Source of the DNA: Azospirillum tabaci
GTDB taxonomy: Bacteria; Pseudomonadota; Alphaproteobacteria; Azospirillales; Azospirillaceae
Direction: 5' to 3'
Assembly: GCF_014596085.1 (NCBI RefSeq)
Contig: NZ_JACCJY010000012.1
Coordinates: 1 to 42,363 of the forward strand
Length of the DNA stretch: 42,363 nt
In this document: piece after piece, positions 31,099-38,522 of the stretch
Layout: the number at the start of each line of letters is the position of its first letter
How positions within the stretch are numbered: position 1 is the first letter of the stretch
Translations under genes and position numbers: made by a program
The notes under the pieces: model-generated
What the model was told of the DNA's origin: nothing
Seen by the model: only the letters and a program-made list of their open reading frames with translations
The model's database searches: none

Positions 31099-34000
31099 TG
31101 GTCCCCGACGCCTACCGCTCCTTCCTGGAGCGGAAGATCAAGACGGCCGTCGCCATGGGCTTCACCGTGGACGATGCCGAAATCAACCCGCTGCTGAAGC
31201 CGCATCAGCGCGCGATCGTCCGTTGGGCTGTCCAGGGCGGTCGCCGGGCCATCTTCGCCAAGTTCGGCCTGGGCAAGTCGGTCATGCAGCTGGAGGTGCT
31301 GCGCCTGATCCTGGCCCGTGCCGGCGGGCGGGGGCTTGTCGTCGCCCCGCTTGGCGTCCGGCTGGAGTTCATGCAGGACGTGCACAAGCTGAACACCGGG
31401 GACGATCCCGCCTTCACCGACGAACAGCGCACCGCGCTGCGCCGGTGGCAGGCCGGGCATCCGGAGCGGATTATCTCCATTCGGTTCATCCGCACCATCG
31501 ACGAGGCGGACGCCAACGGCCTCTACATCACGAACTACGAGACGGTCCGGGACGGCAAGCTCGACCCGAACGAGTTCACCGCGGCCAGCCTGGACGAGGC
31601 GAGCGTGCTGCGCTCCTTCGGCTCGAAAACCTACCAGACCTTCCTGACCTTGTTCGACCGGGTTCGGTTCCGCTTCGTCGCGACCGCCACCCCGTCGCCC
31701 AACCGGTACAAGGAGCTGATCCACTATGCCGGCTTCCTCGGCATCATGGACACCGGGCAGGCTCTGACGCGATGGTTCCAGCGCAACAGCGAGCAGGCCA
31801 ACGACCTGACCCTGTTCCCGCACAAGGAGCAGGAGTTCTGGGCTTGGCTGCACAGCTGGGCGATCTTCCTTCAGCGGCCATCGGATCTGGGTTTCAGCGA
31901 CGAAGGCTATGACCTGCCCGAGCTGGTGGTGCGGTGGCACGAGGTGCCCAGCGACATCGCCGCCGCCGGCTACGAGCGGGACGGGCAGGGCATCCTGTTC
32001 CGGGCCGGCGCCGTCGGGCTGGCCAGCGAGGCGAAGGAGCGGCGGGACTCCCTGCCGGCCCGCATCGCCAAGCTGCGCGACCTGATCGAGGCGCGCCCGG
32101 ACGATCACGTCGTGATCTGGCACGACCTTGAGGCCGAGCGGCGCGCCATCGAGGAGGCTCTGCCGATCCGATCCTTCGGGATGTGGGACGAGTTCCGCGA
32201 CGGCCATCCGACCGGCATCGAACTCTACGAGCGGCACTATTCCGCTCATCGGTATGCAGACGGTCGCGAGCGCAACCTCTTCGCTGGCCCCGGCTTCAAG
32301 ACGGTTCTGCTTTCCCGCGACCGTAAGGCCCTCTTCGTCTGGCGGAAGTTCATCGACGACTCCGGGCAGCAGGGCATCAACTGCGCGGTCTTCCGCAACG
32401 AAGGGTCTGGCACGTCGTCAGAACTGATCCGCGAAGCAATGGCAATCGCGTGGGCTCGTTGGCCGGGCGAACGGCTCTACACCTACGTCGATCCCCGCAA
32501 GGTGCGGTCCGCCAATCCCGGATACTGCTTCCAGATGGCCGGCTGGACGAAAGCCGGTTGGACGAAGGGCGGCCTTCTCGTTCTGGAAGCATTGCCGGGC
32601 TGTGAAGTTCCTGAGGTGCGTCCAACCAACGAACTCCGGTCCGTCTACGGGACGCAGGATCTCGACGAGCGCGAGGCCGCCATCATCGACTTCAGCGAGG
32701 GTCGGATCGCCCGGCTCTCCACCAAGCCCGTCATCGCCGGCAGCGGCTGCAACTTCCAGCGCCACTGCGCCTGGGCCGTCTTCGCCGGCGTCTCCCACAA
32801 GTTCAACGACTTCATCCAGGCCGTCCACCGGCTGCACCGCTTTCTCCAGCCCCGCACCGTGGAGATCGACATCATCCACACCGAGACGGAGCGCGAGATC
32901 GTCCGGGACCTCCAGGCCAAATGGGCGCGCCATAACGAATTGGCGGACCAGATGAGCGAGATCATCAAACAGCATGGGCTGAACAGCCTGTCCATGGTCG
33001 AGGCGCTGACGCGCTCCATCGGCGTCGAGCGGCTGGAGGTGTCCGGCCAGGGCTGGACCGTCGCCAACAACGACTGCGTGGACGAGGCCCGGCGCATGGC
33101 GACCGACAGCGTTGGGCTGATCGTGACGTCCATCCCCTTCAGCAACCACTACGAATACACGGCCAGCTACAACGACTTCGGCCACACGGACAATAACGGC
33201 CATTTCTGGGAGCAGATGGACCACCTGACCCCGGAGCTGCTGCGCGTCCTGCAGCCGGGCCGGCTGGCCTGCATCCACGTCAAGGACCGGATCGTCTTCG
33301 GCAATGTCACAGGCAAGGGCGTGCCTACGGTCAGCCCGTTCCATGCCGAGGCGATCTTCCACTACATGCGGCACGGCTTCGACTACTTGGGCATGCACAT
33401 CGTCCTGACCGACGTGGTGCGGGAGAACAACCAGACCTATCGCCTGACGTATAAGGAGCTTCGCAAGGACGGCACGAAGATGGGGCAGGGGTGCCCTGAA
33501 TACGTGCTGATCTTCCGCAAGCCGCAGAGCGACCGATCCAAGGGCTACGCGGACTCCCCGGTGACGAAGACGCTGGAGGAATACAGCCTCGCCCGCTGGC
33601 AGGTTGACGCGCACGCCTTCTGGCGGTCGAGCGGAAACCGCTTCCTGACCGCGGAGGAGCTGGAGGGGTTCGGGCCGGACGTGCTGGCGAAGGCCTTCAC
33701 CGATGCGACCCTGCAGGCGGTCTACGACTTCGAGGCCCACGTCCGGATCGGCGAGGCCCTAGCGGCGCGTGGCGCCCTGCCCAGCAGCTTCATGAGCCTC
33801 GCGCCGGGCAGCTGGTCGGATGCGATCTGGCACGACGTGAATCGCATGCTGACGCTGAACGGCGAGCAGTCCAAGCGCGGGCTGGAGATGCACGTTTGCC
33901 CGCTCCAGTTCGACATCGTGGACCGGCTGATTGTCCGCTACAGCAACCCCGGCGACGAGGTGTTCGACCCCTTCGGCGGGTTGATGACGGTGCCCTACCG

Positions 34001-34229
34001 CGCGCTGAAGCTGAAGCGTCGGGGCCGGGCGTCCGAGCTGCACACGGGCTATTTCCTCGACGGCGTGAAGTACCTCCAGGCCATGGAGCGGGAGGTGTCC
34101 ATGCCGTCCCTCTTCGACCTCATGGAGGCTGAGGCCCTGCCGGCGAAGCTGAAGGCGACGACATCGGCCAAGCCGGCGGCTCGGCGCCGCCCGACGCCGC
34201 CGGCCGACAGCCTGCTGGAGGTGGTGTGA
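31095..34229 (+). CDS. Helicase - Mom-like acyltransferase - DNA methyltransferase fusion
   Basis: A 1044-residue three-part protein. Residues 1-350 are the first half of an SNF2/SF2-like helicase: FGLGKS at 57-62, LDEAS at 166-170, ATATPSP near 196. Residues about 396-497 (LFVWRKFIDD, INCAVFRNEGSGTSS, YTYVDPRKVRSANPGYCF, TKGGLLVLE) resemble small GNAT-fold proteins related to phage Mu Mom. The helicase then resumes (VYGTQDLDE at 517, GSGCNFQRHC, QAVHRLHRFLQ). Residues 650-1000 are a beta-class amino-methyltransferase: TSIPF at 678-682 in motif IV, FDPFGG at 957-962 in motif I. Helicase-methyltransferase fusions are known in phages; the inserted Mom-like domain is unusual. Probable DNA modification enzyme. 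Confidence 0.88.
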   Translation: MMVPDAYRSFLERKIKTAVAMGFTVDDAEINPLLKPHQRAIVRWAVQGGRRAIFAKFGLGKSVMQLEVLRLILARAGGRGLVVAPLGVRLEFMQDVHKLNTGDDPAFTDEQRTALRRWQAGHPERIISIRFIRTIDEADANGLYITNYETVRDGKLDPNEFTAASLDEASVLRSFGSKTYQTFLTLFDRVRFRFVATATPSPNRYKELIHYAGFLGIMDTGQALTRWFQRNSEQANDLTLFPHKEQEFWAWLHSWAIFLQRPSDLGFSDEGYDLPELVVRWHEVPSDIAAAGYERDGQGILFRAGAVGLASEAKERRDSLPARIAKLRDLIEARPDDHVVIWHDLEAERRAIEEALPIRSFGMWDEFRDGHPTGIELYERHYSAHRYADGRERNLFAGPGFKTVLLSRDRKALFVWRKFIDDSGQQGINCAVFRNEGSGTSSELIREAMAIAWARWPGERLYTYVDPRKVRSANPGYCFQMAGWTKAGWTKGGLLVLEALPGCEVPEVRPTNELRSVYGTQDLDEREAAIIDFSEGRIARLSTKPVIAGSGCNFQRHCAWAVFAGVSHKFNDFIQAVHRLHRFLQPRTVEIDIIHTETEREIVRDLQAKWARHNELADQMSEIIKQHGLNSLSMVEALTRSIGVERLEVSGQGWTVANNDCVDEARRMATDSVGLIVTSIPFSNHYEYTASYNDFGHTDNNGHFWEQMDHLTPELLRVLQPGRLACIHVKDRIVFGNVTGKGVPTVSPFHAEAIFHYMRHGFDYLGMHIVLTDVVRENNQTYRLTYKELRKDGTKMGQGCPEYVLIFRKPQSDRSKGYADSPVTKTLEEYSLARWQVDAHAFWRSSGNRFLTAEELEGFGPDVLAKAFTDATLQAVYDFEAHVRIGEALAARGALPSSFMSLAPGSWSDAIWHDVNRMLTLNGEQSKRGLEMHVCPLQFDIVDRLIVRYSNPGDEVFDPFGGLMTVPYRALKLKRRGRASELHTGYFLDGVKYLQAMEREVSMPSLFDLMEAEALPAKLKATTSAKPAARRRPTPPADSLLEVV

Positions 34230-34423
34230 TGCACCGCGAAACTCAGACCGAACCGGCAGCGCGCCCGGTGATCCTCGACGTTCCCGGTAAGCTGCTGGTG
34301 CTCGCGCTGATCGGCGCCGACGGCAAACTGCAGGGCGTCGAACTGGAGCCGCTCGACGCCCTGGCGCTTGCGGTGGACCTCACCACCTCGGCCCGGCGCC
34401 GGCTGGCGGGAGGTGGGCTGTGA
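34229..34423 (+). CDS. Small phage hypothetical protein
   Basis: 64-residue product of the ATG at 34229, overlapping the fusion gene stop by one base. The hydrophobic centre (VILDVPGKLLVLALIGADG) looks like beta strands, and the end (LALAVDLTTSARRRLAGGGL) is helical. It has no known motif. It is encoded between the methyltransferase fusion and the PAPS-reductase-like gene and may be an accessory factor. Confidence 0.5.
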   Translation: MHRETQTEPAARPVILDVPGKLLVLALIGADGKLQGVELEPLDALALAVDLTTSARRRLAGGGL

Positions 34424-35451
34424 CCCGCGCCCAAGCCCATCCATTTTTCTCCGGCATTTTCGGTCCGGATCAGCACGTCTTCATGGCGAGCGGTGGAGGC
34501 GGCACCTTCAAGGCCGTCCAACGGCTCGTCCAGCGCGTTGGCACCGACCACCTCACGCTGCTGTTCTGTGACACGCTGATCGAGCACCGGGACTGCTACA
34601 AGCTGCTCGCGCTTACGGCGTTTACGGCGTTCGACCGGCAGGGCTCGAACTCGGCGGCCCATATCCTGACCCTGATCGATGCTCTGCCGGAGTATCACGA
34701 AGACCCGGCCCGTCGCGCCCAGCAGTTGGAAGAAATTCGGCAGGCGATGGCTCTGGCTGTGCCGCAGCTCGTCTGGCTTGCCGATGGCCGCGATCCTTGG
34801 ACGCTGTTCTTCGAGCGCAAGTTCCTGGGCAACAGCCGCGTGGATCTGTGCAGCAAGGAACTGAAGCGGGACGTCGCCGACCGCTGGCTCAAGGCCAACC
34901 GTGACCCCGCGGTGACTACCGTCTACCTGGGCATGGACTGGACGGAGGAGCATCGGTTCATTGAGGCGCAGGCCCGTTACGCGCGAACCGGGTATCGGTG
35001 CGAGGCCCCGCTGTGCGAGGCGCCCTTCCTGCCGGCGGACTGGAAGGTGGATCTGTACTCCGAGTTGCTTGCGCTCGGCATTGCGGTCGAACTGTACCGG
35101 CTCGGGTTCCCACACAACAACTGCGGCGGCTTCTGCATCAAGGCCGGGCAGGCATTCTTTGCCCTGCTGCTGCGCACGAGGCCAGCCGTCTACGCCTTCC
35201 ACGAGGCGAAGGAGAAGGCAATCCGGCTGATCCTGGGAGACGTGTCGATCCTGAAGGACCGGCGCGGTGGCGTGACCAGGACGCTCACGCTGGAGGCGTT
35301 CCGCCTGCGTTTGGAGGCAGGCGGCGGCTTCGACAAGACCGACTTTGGCTCATGCGGTTGCATGGGTGAATCTCCCGACGAACCGACCGGCGACGTCCCC
35401 CTCGACATGATCTATGGCGACGGCTCCGTGCAGCCGCTGCTGGTGAGGTGA
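34420..35451 (+). CDS. PAPS-reductase-like protein with possible Fe-S ligands
   Basis: 343-residue protein of the adenine nucleotide alpha-hydrolase type from the GTG at 34420. SGGGGT (24-29) occupies the place of the usual SGGKDS pyrophosphate loop, so ATP binding may be altered. CSKELKRD (144-151) is a family motif, as is GMDWTEEHRF (171-180). Cysteines at 235 and 239 (NNCGGFCIKAG) and at 312 and 314 (GSCGCM) make four possible iron-sulfur ligands. DndC of phosphorothioation belongs to the same superfamily, but this protein is not close enough to call it that. A nucleotide or DNA modification role is inferred from the neighbouring methyltransferase fusion. Confidence 0.72.
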   Translation: MTRAQAHPFFSGIFGPDQHVFMASGGGGTFKAVQRLVQRVGTDHLTLLFCDTLIEHRDCYKLLALTAFTAFDRQGSNSAAHILTLIDALPEYHEDPARRAQQLEEIRQAMALAVPQLVWLADGRDPWTLFFERKFLGNSRVDLCSKELKRDVADRWLKANRDPAVTTVYLGMDWTEEHRFIEAQARYARTGYRCEAPLCEAPFLPADWKVDLYSELLALGIAVELYRLGFPHNNCGGFCIKAGQAFFALLLRTRPAVYAFHEAKEKAIRLILGDVSILKDRRGGVTRTLTLEAFRLRLEAGGGFDKTDFGSCGCMGESPDEPTGDVPLDMIYGDGSVQPLLVR

Positions 35452-35454
35452 GCC

Positions 35455-35955
35455 ATGACCGCGCTGACCCGCAACGTCTCCATCCGCGCCTTGACCCGCG
35501 ACGACGTGCCGGAGGTGATTGACCTCCTCCAGTCCTGCCACCGCCGGACGGACGGCACGGTGCCTTCGCGCTACGGCGAATCGGCCCTGCGCAGGATGCT
35601 CTACGACGCGACGGCTGCCATCTGCCCGCACGGCTCCAACGTGCTGGTGGCGGTGGTCGACGGCGACATCGTCGGCGTGGTGGCCTACCGCTCCGCCTTC
35701 ATCTCGGCGCTGGGCTGGGAGATCGCCTATTGGGGCACGTCGCCCCGTCATCAGGGGCACGGCGTGGGTGGGCGCCTCCTCGATGCGGCGCTGACGCAGA
35801 TCCGCCACGGCGCCGCGCCTGACCACTTCGTGTTGGTCCGCACCGCCCATCCGGCCGCCTTCGCGCGGCGTGGGTTCCATCCGTTGCCCGATGACGCGGC
35901 CTTGATGCGGGCGCAGGTCCGGGGCTTGCGGATTTTCGAGCTGGAGGAAGCGTGA
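35455..35955 (+). CDS. GNAT family N-acetyltransferase
   Basis: 166-residue acetyltransferase. The N-terminus VSIRALTRDDVPEVIDLLQS is standard for the family, and SPRHQGHGVGGRLLDAAL contains the acetyl-CoA pyrophosphate-binding R/QxxGxG motif. VLVAVVDGDIVGVVAYRS and the FARRGFHPL end are also typical. The substrate is unknown. In this location it may add an acyl group to a DNA base, a tRNA or a host protein. Starts 3 bases after the previous gene. Confidence 0.85.
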   Translation: MTALTRNVSIRALTRDDVPEVIDLLQSCHRRTDGTVPSRYGESALRRMLYDATAAICPHGSNVLVAVVDGDIVGVVAYRSAFISALGWEIAYWGTSPRHQGHGVGGRLLDAALTQIRHGAAPDHFVLVRTAHPAAFARRGFHPLPDDAALMRAQVRGLRIFELEEA

Positions 35956-35957
35956 TC

Positions 35958-37142
35958 ATGACCGAGAACCTTCCCCATCCTCTGGTTCCGGCAGAGGTCG
36001 ACATCGCGAAGCTCGACGGCTTTATGCTGGACACGCGACGCGTCCTCTCCTCCGAGCTGCTGGCCCTGTCCAGCGGTGACGAGTTCAAGGCCGCGGTCAC
36101 CCTCTGGTGCCGAGCGTGGCAACAGCGGCCGGCGGCCAGCCTTCCCAACAACCCGACCATCCTGGCGAGCTTCGCCGGCGTGTCGCCCCAGCGCTGGGCC
36201 AAGATCAAGGACATGGCCCTGCGCGGGTTCGTCCTGTGTAGCGACGGCAGGCTCTATCACCGGGTTCTCGCTGAAGATGCCATGCGCGCATGGGAGGCTC
36301 TGACCAAACGTCACGACCGCACAAAGAAGGCCACTGAAGCACGGAAAAAGGGCCGCGACGAAACCCGTAACGATGATCGTGACGATGCCGCCGACGATGC
36401 ACGTAACGCGCAACGTGACGATGACCGTAACGACCAACGTAACGAGGTCCCAACAGTTGCGCGCGACAGGACAGGACGGGACGGGACGGGACGGGAGTCT
36501 AGTACTGGAATCGTAGAATCCTCGGCTGGCAGGCCCCGCGCACCCGCGCGAGACGAGCCCAGCCCGCCCGCCGATGGCGATGATCCAGGGGTTTCCCAGG
36601 CGGTCAGCGCCATCCGCCGCTCCGTGGCCGAGGCGTACGAGCGCTGGTTCGACCTGCCCGACCGGCCGTTGACGCCGGCTGACGAGGAACTGCTGGCGGA
36701 CTGGATCAACGCCGGAACCGCCCGTGGGCTCAAGCCCGCCGAGGCGGCGGACGCCGCGGCTGCGGAGGTCCAGCGCCAGTTCAAGCGCTTGGCCGATCGC
36801 GACGGTGGGCCGCCCCGCAGCCTGCGCGCCGTCCTCGACGCCGACGTCCGGTCGGCCATCGCCAACGCCCGGCCCGGTCGCGGCGCGTCGGGGGGAGGGA
36901 GCCGACTGCCGGAACCGCCGACCCCGTATGCCGGGCACCTGACGGCGCAGGAGTTCTCGTCCTGGGTTGCGCCATGCCGGGTCGCCGAGTGCGACGGCGT
37001 GGTGACCGTCGAGGCACCGACGCGCTACGTCCACGACTGGATCGTCGCCAACCTGACCGACAAGCTGCGCACCGCCTGGGGCGCGCAGTCGGTCGAGGTC
37101 AGCGTGGTTGCCAAGCCTGCGCAGGCTGGGGGTGCGCGATGA
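35958..37142 (+). CDS. Replication protein, DUF1376 plus DnaA-N-like C-terminus
   Basis: 394-residue protein. Residues 1-110 resemble a DUF1376 domain: MLDTRRVLSSELLALSSGDE, then AAVTLWCRAWQQRP, PNNPTILASFAGV. Residues 137-164 are an Arg/Asn/Asp-rich repeat segment encoded by the DNA iterons. A central domain with DRPLTPADEELLADWINA follows. The last 80 residues (EFSSWVAPCRVAECDG, VTVEAPTRYVHDWIVANLTD) look like the DnaA N-terminal domain used to load helicase. The phage initiator role, with an origin in its own gene, parallels lambda O. ATG at 35958 follows GGAGGAA; GTG at 35952 is the alternative start. Confidence 0.75.
   Translation: MTENLPHPLVPAEVDIAKLDGFMLDTRRVLSSELLALSSGDEFKAAVTLWCRAWQQRPAASLPNNPTILASFAGVSPQRWAKIKDMALRGFVLCSDGRLYHRVLAEDAMRAWEALTKRHDRTKKATEARKKGRDETRNDDRDDAADDARNAQRDDDRNDQRNEVPTVARDRTGRDGTGRESSTGIVESSAGRPRAPARDEPSPPADGDDPGVSQAVSAIRRSVAEAYERWFDLPDRPLTPADEELLADWINAGTARGLKPAEAADAAAAEVQRQFKRLADRDGGPPRSLRAVLDADVRSAIANARPGRGASGGGSRLPEPPTPYAGHLTAQEFSSWVAPCRVAECDGVVTVEAPTRYVHDWIVANLTDKLRTAWGAQSVEVSVVAKPAQAGGAR
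36366..36449 (+). repeat. Seven tandem 12-bp iterons, probable phage origin
   Basis: The heptamer CGTAACG or CGTGACG starts at 36366, 36378, 36402, 36414, 36426 and 36438, with a degenerate GCCGACG at 36390. All are on an exact 12-bp register, giving seven units. They lie within the coding sequence of the replication protein and encode a 4-residue repeat (RNDD-like). One copy per helical turn plus fits initiator binding to one DNA face. Confidence 0.7.
36465..36494 (+). repeat. Six tandem GACRG pentamers next to the iterons
   Basis: GACAG, GACAG, then four GACGG units run head to tail from 36465 to 36494, 15 bases after the iteron array. The coding frame continues through them (DRTGRDGTGR). 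They may be part of the origin or just a slippage-prone tract. Confidence 0.6.
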
Positions 37143-37897
37143 GCGCCAGCTCGACGGCCCGCCGAGTGGACCTGGAGACGCTAGTGATCTGGGCTGTGAA
37201 GACCCAGCGCGCCGACTGCGACGACGTTGGTCTGTTCGACATCGAGCGGGAGGTTGACCCACACCTGAGCCGCCGCCCGCTGGTCTCGACGGACGGGGTG
37301 GCGACCATGCTGCGTCGAGGCAACCTCGGCTGCCAGGTCGATGGCGGAGGCCTCCTCCGCACGCTGTCGAGCCGCACCCATCCGGACGCAGAAGCGGTCA
37401 TGGCCGCGGTCAACCGTGTTCGCGATTTGCGTCGGAGGGGGCTGGTGCTGCACTACGCCCGCGCCGGGTATCGCCCGGACTTCGAGAGCGGGAAGCAGCG
37501 GCTGGTGGCGATGCCCGCCAAGTCGGGAGCAGGGCGGGGGAACAGATGCCGGATTGAGGGCGAATGGGAGCCGACACCCGAGCGGTCGGTGATTGCGCGG
37601 CGCATGATGGCCGCCGGGCGACCGATTGTGGACCGTCACGGGCGCAGCGAGATCGATGCCGCTGAGCGCGGGTTTCGGTTCGACTATGGGACGGACGGTC
37701 AGCGTCGGGTGTTCGTGCGCTGGTGCCCCCTCGTGGAGGAACCGAGCCTGACGGAGATCCGGGCTGTCAACGAAACCTACGCAGAGTGGCATGCCGGCAT
37801 GATGATGCTGCTCGGGCAGCTCGTGGGCGTGCCGCTGAGGGAGTTCCGACTGACTGGGTTCAAGGCGCCTACATGCCCATGGGGTGAAGGGGCTTGA
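37139..37897 (+). CDS. Phage hypothetical protein, last gene of rightward early operon
   Basis: Unrecognised 252-residue basic protein. N-terminal half: RVDLETLVIWAVKTQRADCDD, VGLFDIEREVD, then VMAAVNRVRDLRRRGLVLHY. C-terminal half: ERGFRFDYGTDGQRRVFVRW and WHAGMMMLLGQLVGVPLREF. Its ATG overlaps the replication gene stop (ATGA). Because it is the last gene before a terminator and the packaging genes, a late-gene regulator such as an antiterminator is conceivable, but no motif shows it. Confidence 0.6.
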   Translation: MSASSTARRVDLETLVIWAVKTQRADCDDVGLFDIEREVDPHLSRRPLVSTDGVATMLRRGNLGCQVDGGGLLRTLSSRTHPDAEAVMAAVNRVRDLRRRGLVLHYARAGYRPDFESGKQRLVAMPAKSGAGRGNRCRIEGEWEPTPERSVIARRMMAAGRPIVDRHGRSEIDAAERGFRFDYGTDGQRRVFVRWCPLVEEPSLTEIRAVNETYAEWHAGMMMLLGQLVGVPLREFRLTGFKAPTCPWGEGA

Positions 37898-37928
37898 CGG
37901 GCTCCGCGAAAAAGGGGTAGACAGCCTA

Positions 37929-37943
37929 CACGAGCTATTCGTG
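37929..37943 (+). other. Small hairpin ahead of the terminator
   Basis: CACGA and TCGTG pair around the loop GCTAT, 5 bases before the main terminator stem. It could assist pausing or be part of an antitermination signal. Confidence 0.25.
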
Positions 37944-37947
37944 TCAC

Positions 37948-37985
37948 AGCCCCGCCGGAGAGATCCGGGCGGGGCTTTGTCATTT
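37948..37985 (+). terminator. Intrinsic terminator before the packaging genes
   Basis: AGCCCCGCC (37948-37956) and GGCGGGGCT (37968-37976) form a perfect 9-bp stem with an 11-base loop, followed by TTGTCATTT. It separates the early rightward operon from the HNH-terminase-head region, so late transcription must start beyond it or read through it by antitermination. Confidence 0.85.
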
Positions 37986-38001
37986 CTGGAGGTTGCCGGT
38001 C

Positions 38002-38400
38002 ATGGGAAGACGCCTCTCCTGCCTGCCGCCGCGCGTTGCCAAGCTCGATGTGAGCGTTGCCGCCCTGCCGCCGAAGGAAGCCGACCGGTTCTACCTGTCG
38101 ATCGAGTGGCGCAAGCTCGTGGCCAGCCTGATCCGCACCCGAGGGCGTCGCTGCGAGCGCTGTGGCAAGACGCACGAGGACGACGGCGGCTCGGTCAAGC
38201 TGATCGGAGACCACAAGGTCGAGCGGAAGGATGGCGGCGCCGAACTGGACCCCGCGAACATTGAGCTGCTGTGTGCTCGTGCGGGGGGCAACGGCAGGCC
38301 TCGGGCGGATGGTGGGCGGGGAGGGTGCCACGCCGCCAAGACCGCACAGGCGAGGGCGCAGCGGATGGCCACGGTGTACCGGCCTGGCCCGAGGGGGTAA
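38002..38400 (+). CDS. HNH endonuclease of the packaging module
   Basis: 132-residue HNH protein. CERCGKTHEDDGG, then LIGDHKVERKDGGAELDPANIELLC and GGCHAAKT form the zinc-bound beta-beta-alpha metal nuclease. HNH proteins located directly before terminase assist DNA cleavage at cos in HK97-type phages. The ATG at 38002 follows GGAGG; the N-terminal 40 residues are a helical lead. Insert-like Gly/Arg-rich residues (about 94-108) interrupt the last motif. Confidence 0.88.
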   Translation: MGRRLSCLPPRVAKLDVSVAALPPKEADRFYLSIEWRKLVASLIRTRGRRCERCGKTHEDDGGSVKLIGDHKVERKDGGAELDPANIELLCARAGGNGRPRADGGRGGCHAAKTAQARAQRMATVYRPGPRG

Positions 38401-38522
38401 GGGGGTCAATTCTCCAGGGCGGCTTGGGGGCCCAACCGGTCTGGGTGTCATGCGGAGAATTTTTCCGATCGTCCTGAGAATTTCGGCCGGTTGATTTTTA
38501 GACAGGAATCCGGAGTTCGGTC
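38401..38522 (+). other. Probable cos region between HNH and terminase genes
   Basis: This 122-base noncoding stretch sits where HK97-type phages carry cos and terminase-binding DNA. It has GGGGGCCCAACCGGTCT followed by two related GAGAATTTT-like elements at about 38455-38465 and 38475-38484, then TTGATTTTTAGACAGGA leading to the ribosome-binding site of the small terminase. The overhang position cannot be read from sequence alone. Confidence 0.45.

Noticed and set aside
32418..33740. 440-codon minus-strand frame
   Set aside because: Antisense to the helicase-methyltransferase fusion; no motif.
36366..36494. CRISPR array
   Set aside because: The repeat unit is 12 bp with no spacers and lies inside a coding sequence, so iterons fit better.
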